Origin: Vibrio fortis
GTDB lineage: Bacteria > Pseudomonadota > Gammaproteobacteria > Enterobacterales > Vibrionaceae
Length of the DNA: 64,000 nt
Direction: 5' to 3'
NCBI RefSeq assembly: GCF_024347475.1
Contig: NZ_AP025487.1
Span: 2,046,001 to 2,110,000 of the forward strand
The position numbers were made by a program, and so were the translations under genes. The notes beneath the pieces were generated by a model. It did not search any database, was not told the DNA's origin, and saw only the letters and a list, made by a program, of their open reading frames with translations. Within the stretch, counting starts at the first letter, position 1. Every line of letters begins with the position of its first letter. Below are positions 36,560 to 45,898 of the stretch, in pieces.

Positions 36560-38929
36560 TTACAACGAGATTTTGGTCACGCAACTCATCATTGGCACAC
36601 TCCCTTTAGTCGAACTAGCTCCATTCCAAATGTACTTTTCACCGCCTGATCCATCTTGTGACTTATCAACTGAAGACCATGATTGGCCAACGGTAAAGCC
36701 TTTGTTGATCAATGTCGCTGAGCCATAACCTGCAACGAATGTTCTAATTTTAGTCACATTGTCTAAATCCGTTTGTGACTGCTCTTTGTCTGAGTTAGAA
36801 ACAAGCGGCCAGCCTGTCGCAGCAGACAGTCGACTTTCATCAGTACTGGTCAAAGGTTTGACTTTAAAACCAAGAGACGCAATACCGTCATAGTTAGAGA
36901 GCGTTTCTCCATTTTCTGATTTCACCAGAGTGTTCTTAGCATAAATATTTAAGGCCGTTTTATTTGCTTCTGGAGTTATCGACATCGTCGCGTCAAAAAT
37001 AGGCACTGACCAATCATAACCATCGCTCTTTAGATCTAGGCAAGACAACAAGGCATCTTCTTGATGGCCAGCAGGAGTTGGGTCATAAGAACCACTCGCA
37101 TAAGTTTGCTGAATAAACTGTGCCCAGTCGATACCATTGACGTTACTAAAATATGTTGTACCTGTGAGTGCATTACCTTCATGCAGAGTTAATGGGCGGT
37201 GGTGCAAAAACTCATAGTCATCATCTTTCGCTATAGGCAACACTTTTACTGGTGCGATGCCACGAAATACTTCAGAACTGACACCAGCCTGAGTAAACTC
37301 TAGAGCGTCCGACACAGAGACTTGCTCGCTCATGTCAAGGCAAGTTGGAGATGTCGCGTCTTTAATATCCAGACACACGCGAACCTCTTTACCGATAAAG
37401 TCATTCGCATCGGGGCTGACATTGGTGATATCTAGTGGGTCATCATCGGAGACGAACTTATCCCAACTCCAGTCACTAATTCCACCTCGTCGCTCAGAAC
37501 TAACACCGGCTTTTTCCCATACAGTCTTCGACAAAAACGCGGCTCGCAAGCCTTGTACGGGCGCGATTTCGAACTCTCGACCAGCATGCAACAGCTCTGA
37601 ATTCGTTGGTGTAGAATTGTCTGCAAGCGTTCTCAGTTCATCCGCAGCAACACTGTGATTGACATCGACATACCATTTAGCAGAATTAGCGCCATCTATG
37701 AGGTCATAGCCATAGACGTCAATAGTCAACTGTTTGAGGTATTCCATCTCACCAGAAATATCGATGCCAAATACATCCGTGCCGGAGCACACTTGTGACC
37801 CTGTCGTTTCGTTTTCAGTTGTTGGTGTAACACAAAATTCAACTCTATAACTTAAGTCTGAGTCTTCAATGGTATAGTCGCATGACGTTTTACCATCAGA
37901 AAAATCACACATCTTGATCACTTCTGGTTCATTAGTAGTAAAAGTAGAGATTGAGCTTGTTTTGCTTACCGCCGCAACGCGCTGCCAGTAAGCTGGACTA
38001 CTACCCTCTTTACTCGTCTCCCCATTACCGACTTCATTATCAAGACCAGGTTCAAATACATAGGTCGCAGTTAGCACTTCACCTGTTTGTACCGGCACTG
38101 TATTGACTTGTCCATCTTCTATCGTTTCGCCACCAAAAGAGACCTGTGCACTTGCTTCAGGCGTTTCCTCACGATACGCAGGTAGAATTTCAACAGCATC
38201 GGCGCAAACAACTTCGCCTTCAGTATTTGCACCGATAGTTTCCAAGGTTCGTGGCGTCACACAATATTTTAAATACTGTCCCACCCAAGTCGGATCAATC
38301 AACAATGTTGGTGTCACCTCCCCGTCTATAGCGATATCATCTAAAAACCATGCTAAATCAGACGTCACTTCACGAGCATGCTCGCCATTCGCATCGTCAG
38401 AAACTTGGTACACTGCGGTGACTGAATTATCGATTCTAACTAAATTGGATAACGGCTGATAACTAGCTACAAAAGGGGCTTCAAAGTCGGCGACTGGAGA
38501 GTCTGCAACAAAACAGGCTTGAGTACCTTGGTTATGGTTACCCGCATTAGACTTTGGTGTCACGCATAACTCGGCGACTTCTCCCCCAACATCATCGAAT
38601 GTCGATAACTCAAAGGTTGCTATACCGGTATCAACATCATAACTTTTCGCTGCACCACTTTGAGATCGATTACCGATGTTCATCATAAATGTGGAAGCCG
38701 TCAAATCACGAGCGCTCGTATCTGACAATACGCAAGTGACCTCAGCAGTGAATTCGTCAGCAGCTAACATTTGAGTAGCTTGGAAATTATCACAATTAAG
38801 TACTGATGGTGGTTGATACGTGTTGTCGACGATTTGTTGCTGATCGCCGCTGTCACTCCCACCACAACCCGCTAAGATTAAACTTGATGCCACCGCAGTA
38901 AGAAGGAATTTTTTTTGCTTATAGTTCAT
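36560..38929 (-). CDS. Large lipoprotein with repeated CVTP-type cysteine motifs
   Basis: 789 residues. Lipobox LILAGC places the lipidated Cys at 22; the next residues GGSDSGD lack an Asp at +2, so outer-membrane sorting is expected. The body has several ~100-140-residue segments, each with a paired-cysteine motif: CVTP at ~122, 223 and 366, each followed 11-16 residues later by another Cys, and a variant VCLDIKDATSPTC later on. This looks like tandem Ig-like beta domains, each with one disulfide. The C-terminal ~110 residues form a separate domain (GYGSATLINKGFTVGQSW). Last gene of the porin/autotransporter/beta-helix operon. A glycan-binding or surface scaffold role is an inference. Confidence 0.8.
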   Translation of the reverse strand: MNYKQKKFLLTAVASSLILAGCGGSDSGDQQQIVDNTYQPPSVLNCDNFQATQMLAADEFTAEVTCVLSDTSARDLTASTFMMNIGNRSQSGAAKSYDVDTGIATFELSTFDDVGGEVAELCVTPKSNAGNHNQGTQACFVADSPVADFEAPFVASYQPLSNLVRIDNSVTAVYQVSDDANGEHAREVTSDLAWFLDDIAIDGEVTPTLLIDPTWVGQYLKYCVTPRTLETIGANTEGEVVCADAVEILPAYREETPEASAQVSFGGETIEDGQVNTVPVQTGEVLTATYVFEPGLDNEVGNGETSKEGSSPAYWQRVAAVSKTSSISTFTTNEPEVIKMCDFSDGKTSCDYTIEDSDLSYRVEFCVTPTTENETTGSQVCSGTDVFGIDISGEMEYLKQLTIDVYGYDLIDGANSAKWYVDVNHSVAADELRTLADNSTPTNSELLHAGREFEIAPVQGLRAAFLSKTVWEKAGVSSERRGGISDWSWDKFVSDDDPLDITNVSPDANDFIGKEVRVCLDIKDATSPTCLDMSEQVSVSDALEFTQAGVSSEVFRGIAPVKVLPIAKDDDYEFLHHRPLTLHEGNALTGTTYFSNVNGIDWAQFIQQTYASGSYDPTPAGHQEDALLSCLDLKSDGYDWSVPIFDATMSITPEANKTALNIYAKNTLVKSENGETLSNYDGIASLGFKVKPLTSTDESRLSAATGWPLVSNSDKEQSQTDLDNVTKIRTFVAGYGSATLINKGFTVGQSWSSVDKSQDGSGGEKYIWNGASSTKGSVPMMSCVTKISL

Positions 38930-38987
38930 AAACATACCTAATGATTATTTTGGAGTGAGTGATGCCTCATCACTCACTAATGTAGGG

Positions 38988-40712
38988 TTATTTTTCAAGA
39001 GAACGTCGAAGCTTCAGCTGTGCTTCATACAACGACTGTGGATAAACCTGCTCGCCATTGGATTCAATATGCGCTTGTGGGACATCGCGTTTAGGGAACT
39101 TACGATAATCAGCCCACTTGTTTTGCTTAGCAGAGATCATGTACTTAAACTGCGATTGAACTTCTAGAGCATTGCCATGCAAACCAATAAGGTGGGGTAA
39201 AATTAGCTTGCCGTATTTGCCATCGCTAGCCATGAAATAGAGGTTTTTATTCGGTTTTCCTAAATTCTCTGCATTCCATAAATAAAGGCCTTTTAAGTGG
39301 TTAGGCTGATCTTTGACAGCGGCCCCCCAATGCCCTTTCTCAAATCCACCGCTGATATTGTCAAAAAGGTTATTCATGGACTGTGCGCCGTGAAGGTCTA
39401 ACCCCATTTGAGGAGAGTATTGAGTACGCAGGTTTACGTTATGAGTTGAATATTTAGATAAACCTGGCGCATGCCAAGTATGTGCCGCATCGTTAACGTC
39501 TTTGACTAAATTATGATTCCCGTAAAGAACGGATACCGCAATGTGGCCTGGGTTTCCATTTAACTCAACACTGTCAACTGTGGTATTGAATGAGTTAATG
39601 ACTTGAATTCCTTGGTTAAAATTGGTCAACTCGACATTACGAATCCAACTATCTGTAGCTCGTGTTAGACGTAAAAAACTATAACCGCTGTCATGAAGCG
39701 CATTTTTATGGTGAACAAAGTCACCATCCCACGCGCCTTCAAATGTGATGTCTTCTAGTCCAACATTCACTGCAGGCTTAATTTTGGTTACATGCCAAGC
39801 ATCCTCTGCATTGATCGTATGCGCGACTGGAACGTCAAACGTTAGTGTGTTGCCATTAACAGCTACAATTCGATGCTTCTCTATTTTTCTTAAACTTGCC
39901 GCAAGCATTTTCCACAATGGTTTACCTTGCTTGTTTAACTCAAATTTATATGGAGAGATTGCTTCTTCAATGCGTTGTCGATTCTTAATGAAGCCCTCAA
40001 CTTCTACATAATCTCCAACTTCAAACCCTGTAGTGTCCGCAACGACAAGTTCAAATGAACTGTCACCCACGATATTTTTTTCCACTGAAGTTTCTATTTT
40101 GCTCTTAAAATTGTCTTTCGAAGCCCCTATACTAATCAGGTAAGGTGTGCTCCACTTTTTAGTTGGTGACTCTGGAAACATATGTGAATCCATAGCAAGG
40201 ATGGTTTTTCCAATACCAGCGCCTTTTACAATAATGTTGTCACCAAAAATATTGATTGTCTGTTCAGAGCGAACTTGATCGATATTATTTTTGTCGATGG
40301 CTTCGTTGTCTTGTTGTGAATTAACGATGAATCGACCTTCAGGGATAAAGTAAATGGCTTTGTTCCCTTTTTGACTGACGTAAGTAGAGACTGCTATAGC
40401 CATATCTTGAAAAGCTTTTTTGTCTGAAACACCATCGTCAGGTACAGCGCCAAAGTCCATCACGTTAAATACTTTGTGCTCCTTGTAAGAACCTCTCTCC
40501 GGTAATGGATTATCACCACGCTGAAAACCAGCATATGAGAAGTTCGGCGGCACAAAACCATCTTTGTCGTAACGGGAAGGATCGATCAGATCACTGTTTT
40601 CAGCGCGACTATCAACATAATTACTCCAATATTTAGAGACATTCTGTTCTTGAGCTGCAACTGTTGATGACAAAGAGAGAGCGACAATAGATGCAAGAAT
40701 CGTTTTCTTCAT
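38988..40712 (-). CDS. Secreted beta-helix protein, candidate polysaccharide lyase (paralogue 1)
   Basis: 574 residues with a type I signal peptide (cleavage after VAA, ~21). VFNVMDFGAVPDDGVSDKKA at ~80-100 is the entrance of a pectate-lyase-3 type right-handed beta-helix, and short Asn/Val-rich rungs follow. Conserved with the paralogue at 48.6-50.4 kb are NFSYAGF, PYLISIGA, GLSKYST, DLHGAQSMNNLFDN, QPNHLKGLYLWN and ESNGEQVYPQSLYEAQL. The His/Asp/Glu clusters suggest an active site, but I cannot assign a PL family; a DUF4955-like C-terminus is possible. Operon with porin, autotransporter barrel and lipoprotein suggests periplasmic cleavage of the imported glycan. Confidence 0.82.
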   Translation of the reverse strand: MKKTILASIVALSLSSTVAAQEQNVSKYWSNYVDSRAENSDLIDPSRYDKDGFVPPNFSYAGFQRGDNPLPERGSYKEHKVFNVMDFGAVPDDGVSDKKAFQDMAIAVSTYVSQKGNKAIYFIPEGRFIVNSQQDNEAIDKNNIDQVRSEQTINIFGDNIIVKGAGIGKTILAMDSHMFPESPTKKWSTPYLISIGASKDNFKSKIETSVEKNIVGDSSFELVVADTTGFEVGDYVEVEGFIKNRQRIEEAISPYKFELNKQGKPLWKMLAASLRKIEKHRIVAVNGNTLTFDVPVAHTINAEDAWHVTKIKPAVNVGLEDITFEGAWDGDFVHHKNALHDSGYSFLRLTRATDSWIRNVELTNFNQGIQVINSFNTTVDSVELNGNPGHIAVSVLYGNHNLVKDVNDAAHTWHAPGLSKYSTHNVNLRTQYSPQMGLDLHGAQSMNNLFDNISGGFEKGHWGAAVKDQPNHLKGLYLWNAENLGKPNKNLYFMASDGKYGKLILPHLIGLHGNALEVQSQFKYMISAKQNKWADYRKFPKRDVPQAHIESNGEQVYPQSLYEAQLKLRRSLEK

Positions 40713-40722
40713 CCTATTCTCC

Positions 40723-41916
40723 TTAAAAGCGTTTTACAGCGCTAACAAATAGGTTCATTTGCTGATACTCCTCAGCATCGACAAAGGAAATAGTGCTATC
40801 TAACGTTACACTCTCGGTAATTTCGGCACTCAGACTACCTTGAACTTGTAACTTATCTCCCCCAACGATCGCGCCCGTTTTATCGTAAAAGTTCGCTTTG
40901 TTGGAAGGGCTATCTACAGCAAGTTGGAAGGAGTCATGAACACGCTCTCCACCATTTAGATCAGAGGCATACGTAATTTTAAGATGTGGAGTCAACACCA
41001 TGCTTTCCAATTCAAACACTTTGGACAATGCTAATCCGATGTTGGCATACTGAATATGATATGTTTCTCGGTCAAAACGCAGAGCAGCCACAGAACCCGT
41101 TTCTTCATAATCTTCTTGCGAAATCCACTGAGCTTCATAACCGATCGTAGGTTCAACCGACACCCCTAATACCTTAAACGTTTGTCCGGCATTAACACGG
41201 TAGCCCATATTAAATTGATCATAATTGGCCACTACGTCTGCATTATTGTCAGCACGAATGGTTCTAGATGAGTCGACTTTGTTCGTTCCAATATTAAAAA
41301 TGACATCTAAGAATCGAGAGTCTTGCGCCCAACCTGCATATGACAGAAATTGGTAGTTATCACTGGTTACTTCTGAAAGGTTATCATCCGCACCTGAAGT
41401 ATTGTTCGCATACCCCAATGCATAACCGATAAATGCACGATCAGCGATGACGTATTTGTCTGCACCGAACATCACGCCATAGGTCGTTGTTTCGTAACCA
41501 GAAATATCGTAGCCTGAGTCTCCTTCAACGTAGCTACCTATCGCTGTCGCCCAAGTATTCCAACCAAAGTTAAAGGTTCCCAAAGAGTCTTGACGTCTCA
41601 TGGTCGTAGCTCGAGTAAGCAACACGTCTTGCATCAACAAAGCGTTTTGAAGTGATGCGTTCAGCGCTGCGCCATTCGAGTCGGCAAGCATGTCGTTAGC
41701 TAATTCGACCGCGCTGTCACCACTTACAGAGCTCAACAATGTTTGAAGTTCGGTATTTGTCACCGTTTCTGCGTACTGTGCGAATTCAACAGCGGACTTA
41801 GAGCCCCCATTATTCGCCACTTCATCCGAGTAACCAGCAATAACAGCATTTGACAACAAGCAAGCAGGCAAACAAATAGCGATAGCAGTACTTAGTTTAT
41901 TTCTATTAAAAATCAT
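40723..41916 (-). CDS. Autotransporter-type beta-barrel without a passenger
   Basis: 397 residues: signal peptide to ~28 (CLLSNAVIA), ~90 residues of helical linker with a typical pre-barrel stretch (LNASLQNALLMQDVLL), then a ~265-residue barrel (TFNFGWNTWATAIGSY onward) that ends in Phe, as outer-membrane barrels do. This is the autotransporter translocator domain, but the passenger is too short to be an enzyme. Positioned between porin and beta-helix genes with 10-14-base gaps. It may act as a pore or secrete the neighbouring beta-helix protein; both are inferences. Confidence 0.8.
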   Translation of the reverse strand: MIFNRNKLSTAIAICLPACLLSNAVIAGYSDEVANNGGSKSAVEFAQYAETVTNTELQTLLSSVSGDSAVELANDMLADSNGAALNASLQNALLMQDVLLTRATTMRRQDSLGTFNFGWNTWATAIGSYVEGDSGYDISGYETTTYGVMFGADKYVIADRAFIGYALGYANNTSGADDNLSEVTSDNYQFLSYAGWAQDSRFLDVIFNIGTNKVDSSRTIRADNNADVVANYDQFNMGYRVNAGQTFKVLGVSVEPTIGYEAQWISQEDYEETGSVAALRFDRETYHIQYANIGLALSKVFELESMVLTPHLKITYASDLNGGERVHDSFQLAVDSPSNKANFYDKTGAIVGGDKLQVQGSLSAEITESVTLDSTISFVDAEEYQQMNLFVSAVKRF

Positions 41917-41930
41917 TATTTAATTTCCTT

Positions 41931-42929
41931 TTAAAAGTTATAAGCAATACCAAGCTCAAGCACTTTTGCGTTGCTCGTTAATCCGTTTTGTGGTTTATGT
42001 TGATAGCCTTCTTTATATTCTTTATCTTCACTATAAAAATCACTAATAATTACTAAGCTGTCTGTAACCTTATATGAAGCCTTAATACCAAGTCGGGTCA
42101 ATTTATAACGTTCTGAATTTCCATCAATAATATTATTACTATTATAATGAAGCCCCGCTTCAGCCCACGTTAATGGCAAACGTGCGTAAGGCCCAATGGC
42201 GAAGTCTTGATACTTATATGAGGTTTCAATACGAAGTTGTTCATTCTTAATTGTGTCATCTAACCCGTATGTACCACCCGTTTCAGCTTCAATCCCACCT
42301 TTCATACTTTGGTTATCAATCGAATAATAGATAAAGTTAATAGTGGCGTTTTCTAAACTGGTTTTCTTAAACGTTTTGAAAGGCTTAAAAGGGTGAAAAC
42401 GTAGAGCAGGCTTAAGTTCGATGCTATAACGCTCATAGTCTGATGCTTTGCCATCTCCAGTCTTCGTATCAAAGATATGATGGAAAAAACTAAACTCACC
42501 AGCGAGTTTAAACCAATTATAAATTTCGTAGACATACTGTGTTTTTAATATTTTCGAATCTGCTTCAACGACGCTACCACGAGTACCATCTGATTTAATT
42601 CCGTAGTCATTTCTTTCGCTACGGATTTTAAATTCAGGTTTAATGAAGCCTCCTTCAATAGGAAACTGATAACCAATACCAACACCAAAACGCGAATATT
42701 GTTGCCCTGAGTCGTGATTATATTCACGAGCTTCACCGTTGTAATACCAGCGAGAGTCATCTGGCTTTATTTCAATTTCAGACTTATAGCCTTGATAGCT
42801 ATAAGGGGTGCCATAGTCACCATCGACATGTTTTATTTTTAATTCGACGTCCGCTGCATTTGCATTCATAGCCATAGCCGATAAACAGGCTATAACTAAA
42901 CGCTTTTTAGTTGTTGGGAAAGGTGTCAT
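41931..42929 (-). CDS. Outer-membrane porin-like barrel (KdgM/OmpG-like)
   Basis: 332 residues from the ATG at 42929; the 26 extra residues of the longer frame precede a good signal peptide (MTPFPTTKKRLVIACLSAMA, cleavage after ANA). The mature part alternates short beta strands with charged turns and ends LELGIAYNF, a barrel C-terminal signature. Acidic-oligosaccharide porins such as KdgM are the best-fitting group, but it is longer than KdgM (~230), so a 14-stranded OmpG-like barrel is possible. First gene of a four-gene operon. Confidence 0.78.
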   Translation of the reverse strand: MTPFPTTKKRLVIACLSAMAMNANAADVELKIKHVDGDYGTPYSYQGYKSEIEIKPDDSRWYYNGEAREYNHDSGQQYSRFGVGIGYQFPIEGGFIKPEFKIRSERNDYGIKSDGTRGSVVEADSKILKTQYVYEIYNWFKLAGEFSFFHHIFDTKTGDGKASDYERYSIELKPALRFHPFKPFKTFKKTSLENATINFIYYSIDNQSMKGGIEAETGGTYGLDDTIKNEQLRIETSYKYQDFAIGPYARLPLTWAEAGLHYNSNNIIDGNSERYKLTRLGIKASYKVTDSLVIISDFYSEDKEYKEGYQHKPQNGLTSNAKVLELGIAYNF

Positions 42930-43018
42930 AGAAAAACCTATTTGATAATTATTATGAAGTCTTGTTAATCGTTCTATCAGTTCGGTAGAGAATACTATCG
43001 GATTCAATTATCAGTTAA

Positions 43019-43034
43019 TGTGATACCTATCACC
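43019..43034. promoter_or_regulatory. CRP-like site in the porin/sulfatase divergent promoter
   Basis: TGTGATACCTATCACC matches TGTGA-N6-TCACA with one mismatch, ~90 bases before the porin start and ~115 before the sulfatase start. CRP control fits a carbon-source locus. Confidence 0.7.
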
Positions 43035-43037
43035 GCA

Positions 43038-43054
43038 ATGAAACGTTTCTTGAT
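43038..43054. promoter_or_regulatory. LacI-type operator, copy 1
   Basis: ATGAAACGTTTCTTGAT contains the perfect palindrome GAAACGTTTC, the form bound by many LacI-family repressors. The identical 17 bases recur at 59891-59907. A second half-site-like CGTTTC follows at 43057-43062. Adjacent to a CRP-like site. The LacI-type gene 1.7 kb away is the obvious candidate binder. Confidence 0.75.
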
Positions 43055-43147
43055 TTCGTTTCTTTTCTTTCATGTGAAAAAGGTTTTTTTGTGTTATAAC
43101 GAATTAATATCTAGGGAAATCACTCTTCCTTGATCAAAGGCGTTACT

Positions 43148-44713
43148 ATGGATACCACTAGAAGAAATTTATTGAAAAGCGTTGTTGCAACTGGGGTTGC
43201 AGCGAGTGTTCCATCATCATTTGCCTCAGAGAACACTCCTAAAGCTGCTCGTTCTGCCGCGAAAAATGCTCCAACACCCAACCTATTGATTGTGTTTCCT
43301 GATGAAATGAGAGCACAAACGATGCAGTTCATGGGAGAGGATCCCTCGTTAACACCGAATCTCAATAAATTTGCTATACAAAGTGCTGTACTTACAGAGA
43401 ACATTTCAAACTATCCTTTATGTAGCCCATTCCGCGGCACATTTATGACAGGTAAATACCCGATATCACATGGAATTGTCGGAAACTGCAATGCGAAACC
43501 AGAAGGCGAAGGTGATATCTTCGCAGGCTCTGACTTTGGGCACGATCTCAAGCAACATGAAACAACATGGTCTGACGTTCTCAAAGAACAAGGCTATTCA
43601 TTGGGATACATAGGAAAATGGCACATGGATTCTCCTCATGCACCATTTGTTCAAGTACCGGGCAGTCACCGTAAAGATGGGCGTCACTGGAATGACTGGA
43701 CTCCGCCTGAAAAAAGGCATGGATTTGATTTTTGGCACGCAAATGGCACCTCTCCTAGCCATAGTGCTCCGTACTATTGGACAAATGACACCCCTCGAGA
43801 ACAGCCAATACAAATACATAAGTGGAGTGCCGAGCATGAGACCGATGTGGCCATTGAGTTTCTAAAGAACCAAGGTGGACAATACCGTGATGCAAGCAAA
43901 CCTTTTGCACTAGTTGTGTCAATGAACCCACCTCATACACCCTATGATGAAACGCCTCAGAGATATTTAGATCGTTTTTCTGGTAAGACATCTAAGGAGC
44001 TAAACACCCGACCGAATGTCGATTGGGACAAACAATGGGGAAAGAAAAAAGGACCAGATCATTTTAAGTCTTATCTCGCAATGGTAAACGGCGTTGACGA
44101 GCAGTTCGGCCGACTACTCGCTCAGTTAGATCAACAAGGCTTATCAGACAACACGCTGGTTGTGTTTATGTCTGACCACGGCTCTTGTCTAGGCTCCCAT
44201 GGATATGCGACCAAGAACCAAATCGTCGAAGAGTCTGTTCGAACTCCCATGCTTTTCAGATGGCCTAATAAGATCAAGCCAAAAATGGATAAAATGTTAT
44301 TTTCATCAGGCGACATCTATCCGTCATTGCTTGGGCTTATGGGACTAAGCGAGCATATCCCTGATTCTGTGGAAGGTACTAACTATGCGAATCAGATACT
44401 AGGTTTGCCACAAGAGGACTTACCCACTTCCCAACCATATATTTACATTCCTTATGGAGGAGCAGCCTTCGGGCGAAGAGGCGTTAGAACCCATCGCTAT
44501 ACTCTTCAAATTGAAAGGCGCGCGGGTAAACCGCTGAAATATACCCTTTGGGATCGGAAGAATGACCCTTATCAATTAACGAATATTGCCAAAGACAACA
44601 TGGAGATAGTAGAACAACTCATACACAACGAACTCATTCCATGGCTTGAAAAAACTAATGACCCATGGCGACCAACACCTATACCTAAAAAAGTTATTCA
44701 GGGTATGATATAA
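43148..44713 (+). CDS. Tat-exported formylglycine-type sulfatase
   Basis: 521-residue S1-type arylsulfatase. The start is the ATG at 43148 (AAAGG upstream). The N-terminus TTRRNLLKSVVATGVAAS is a twin-arginine signal with cleavage near ~26. LCSPFRGTFMTGK contains the sulfatase C-x-P-x-R motif, with Cys92 the residue converted to formylglycine; PNLLIVFPDEMRAQ and VVFMSDHGSCLGSHGYATK supply metal ligands. Tat export implies folding and maturation in the cytoplasm first, consistent with the anSME-type maturase at 60.2 kb. Divergent from the porin operon and followed by the LacI-type gene after 55 bases. Substrate position unknown. Confidence 0.93.
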   Translation: MDTTRRNLLKSVVATGVAASVPSSFASENTPKAARSAAKNAPTPNLLIVFPDEMRAQTMQFMGEDPSLTPNLNKFAIQSAVLTENISNYPLCSPFRGTFMTGKYPISHGIVGNCNAKPEGEGDIFAGSDFGHDLKQHETTWSDVLKEQGYSLGYIGKWHMDSPHAPFVQVPGSHRKDGRHWNDWTPPEKRHGFDFWHANGTSPSHSAPYYWTNDTPREQPIQIHKWSAEHETDVAIEFLKNQGGQYRDASKPFALVVSMNPPHTPYDETPQRYLDRFSGKTSKELNTRPNVDWDKQWGKKKGPDHFKSYLAMVNGVDEQFGRLLAQLDQQGLSDNTLVVFMSDHGSCLGSHGYATKNQIVEESVRTPMLFRWPNKIKPKMDKMLFSSGDIYPSLLGLMGLSEHIPDSVEGTNYANQILGLPQEDLPTSQPYIYIPYGGAAFGRRGVRTHRYTLQIERRAGKPLKYTLWDRKNDPYQLTNIAKDNMEIVEQLIHNELIPWLEKTNDPWRPTPIPKKVIQGMI

Positions 44714-44768
44714 ACAATTAATTTTAGTAGAGAATGCCGCCATTTCATGGCGGCTTTGGACGGCTAGG

Positions 44769-45851
44769 TTGAACAATAAAAAAGTTACACTCGATACTCT
44801 TGCTACGCTGGCGGGCGTATCTAAAGCAACGGTTTCACGTGTATTGAATGGAAATACCTACGTAAGTGACGACATTAAAAATAAAGTACAGCTTGCCATT
44901 GCTGAAACTGGATACAAGTCGAAAGGCAAAAGCTTAAACTTTGGTGTCGCAATTCAGAAAATCACGATCATCAGCGGCGACTTTCTTGGAAGTGGCCACG
45001 GTTTTTACAATGCGATCTTATCGGGTATAAAAAAAGAAGCTCAACGTTTGGCATTAGAACTCGATATGTTTCTCGTCAAAAAGCACACCTCGATAGATCA
45101 AATTGAAAGCAAAATCACTCATTCGAGTGCGATTCTCCTTATCGGTATAGATCATCCACATATTCTGGACTTGCTTAAAAAACACAAAATCCCGACAGTC
45201 ATTATCAATGGTAATGACTCTGGAATGGGAATTTCGAGTATCTCTCCCGACTATACGCTAGGGGCTCAACTCGCCACTGGTGAACTTGCTAAACTTGGCC
45301 ATAGCAACATAAAGCTGATAACAAGCCAGCATCGTTACTCCTTAATACAAAGAAGCGACGGTTTTAGGCATGCATTAGAGGCCCATCAGCTCTCATTCGA
45401 TCCACAAGACAGTATTTTGGATCTACCCATCTATGCTCGTGATGTCATGAAAAATGATGAACTATACCAACGCATTATTTCAGGGCAGGCCGGTATGGAT
45501 TTTGGTGCGAGTGAAATTCTAGATCATGCTGTTGAAAATGGTGTTTTTGATGATTGTAGTGCCGTTTTTTGTGTATGTGATATGGTGGCCTACGCTCTAC
45601 TCGATAGCTTTGAGAGAAAAGCAATACGGGTCCCACATGATAAATCTGTTATTGGTTTCGATAACTTGGAGATGTCTACTATGACGTCCCCACCTCTCTC
45701 AACCATAAGCACCAACTTTGTTGATCTTGCTAAGGCTGCACTTCATATGCTGATCAAAGAGATCAATCAAACTCACGCCTTTACAACCCGCTTGTCCGTT
45801 GGTGTAGAATTAGTAAGACGCGACTCCGTTGCGGAGTTTAGCTCAATGTAA
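44769..45851 (+). CDS. LacI-family transcriptional regulator
   Basis: 360 residues from a TTG start at 44769. The N-terminal LacI helix-turn-helix is VTLDTLATLAGVSKATVSRV at ~6-25, with hinge YKSKGKSLNFGVAIQK, and a periplasmic-binding-protein-like effector domain (IRVPHDKSVIGFDNLEMS) follows. Same strand as the sulfatase, probably an operon. It likely represses the locus through the GAAACGTTTC sites and is released by an oligosaccharide or KDG-type intermediate; operator and effector are inferred. Confidence 0.93.
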   Translation: MNNKKVTLDTLATLAGVSKATVSRVLNGNTYVSDDIKNKVQLAIAETGYKSKGKSLNFGVAIQKITIISGDFLGSGHGFYNAILSGIKKEAQRLALELDMFLVKKHTSIDQIESKITHSSAILLIGIDHPHILDLLKKHKIPTVIINGNDSGMGISSISPDYTLGAQLATGELAKLGHSNIKLITSQHRYSLIQRSDGFRHALEAHQLSFDPQDSILDLPIYARDVMKNDELYQRIISGQAGMDFGASEILDHAVENGVFDDCSAVFCVCDMVAYALLDSFERKAIRVPHDKSVIGFDNLEMSTMTSPPLSTISTNFVDLAKAALHMLIKEINQTHAFTTRLSVGVELVRRDSVAEFSSM

Positions 45852-45863
45852 AAACCCACCATT

Positions 45864-45891
45864 GCGAGTGCGATAATTTCCCCGCACTCGC
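45864..45891 (+). terminator. Hairpin between the LacI-type gene and the exonuclease gene
   Basis: GCGAGTGCG and CGCACTCGC form a 9-bp GC-rich stem with a 10-base loop between two converging genes. No T-run follows, so it would be a weak or Rho-assisted terminator. Confidence 0.6.
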
Positions 45892-45898
45892 TACTGTC

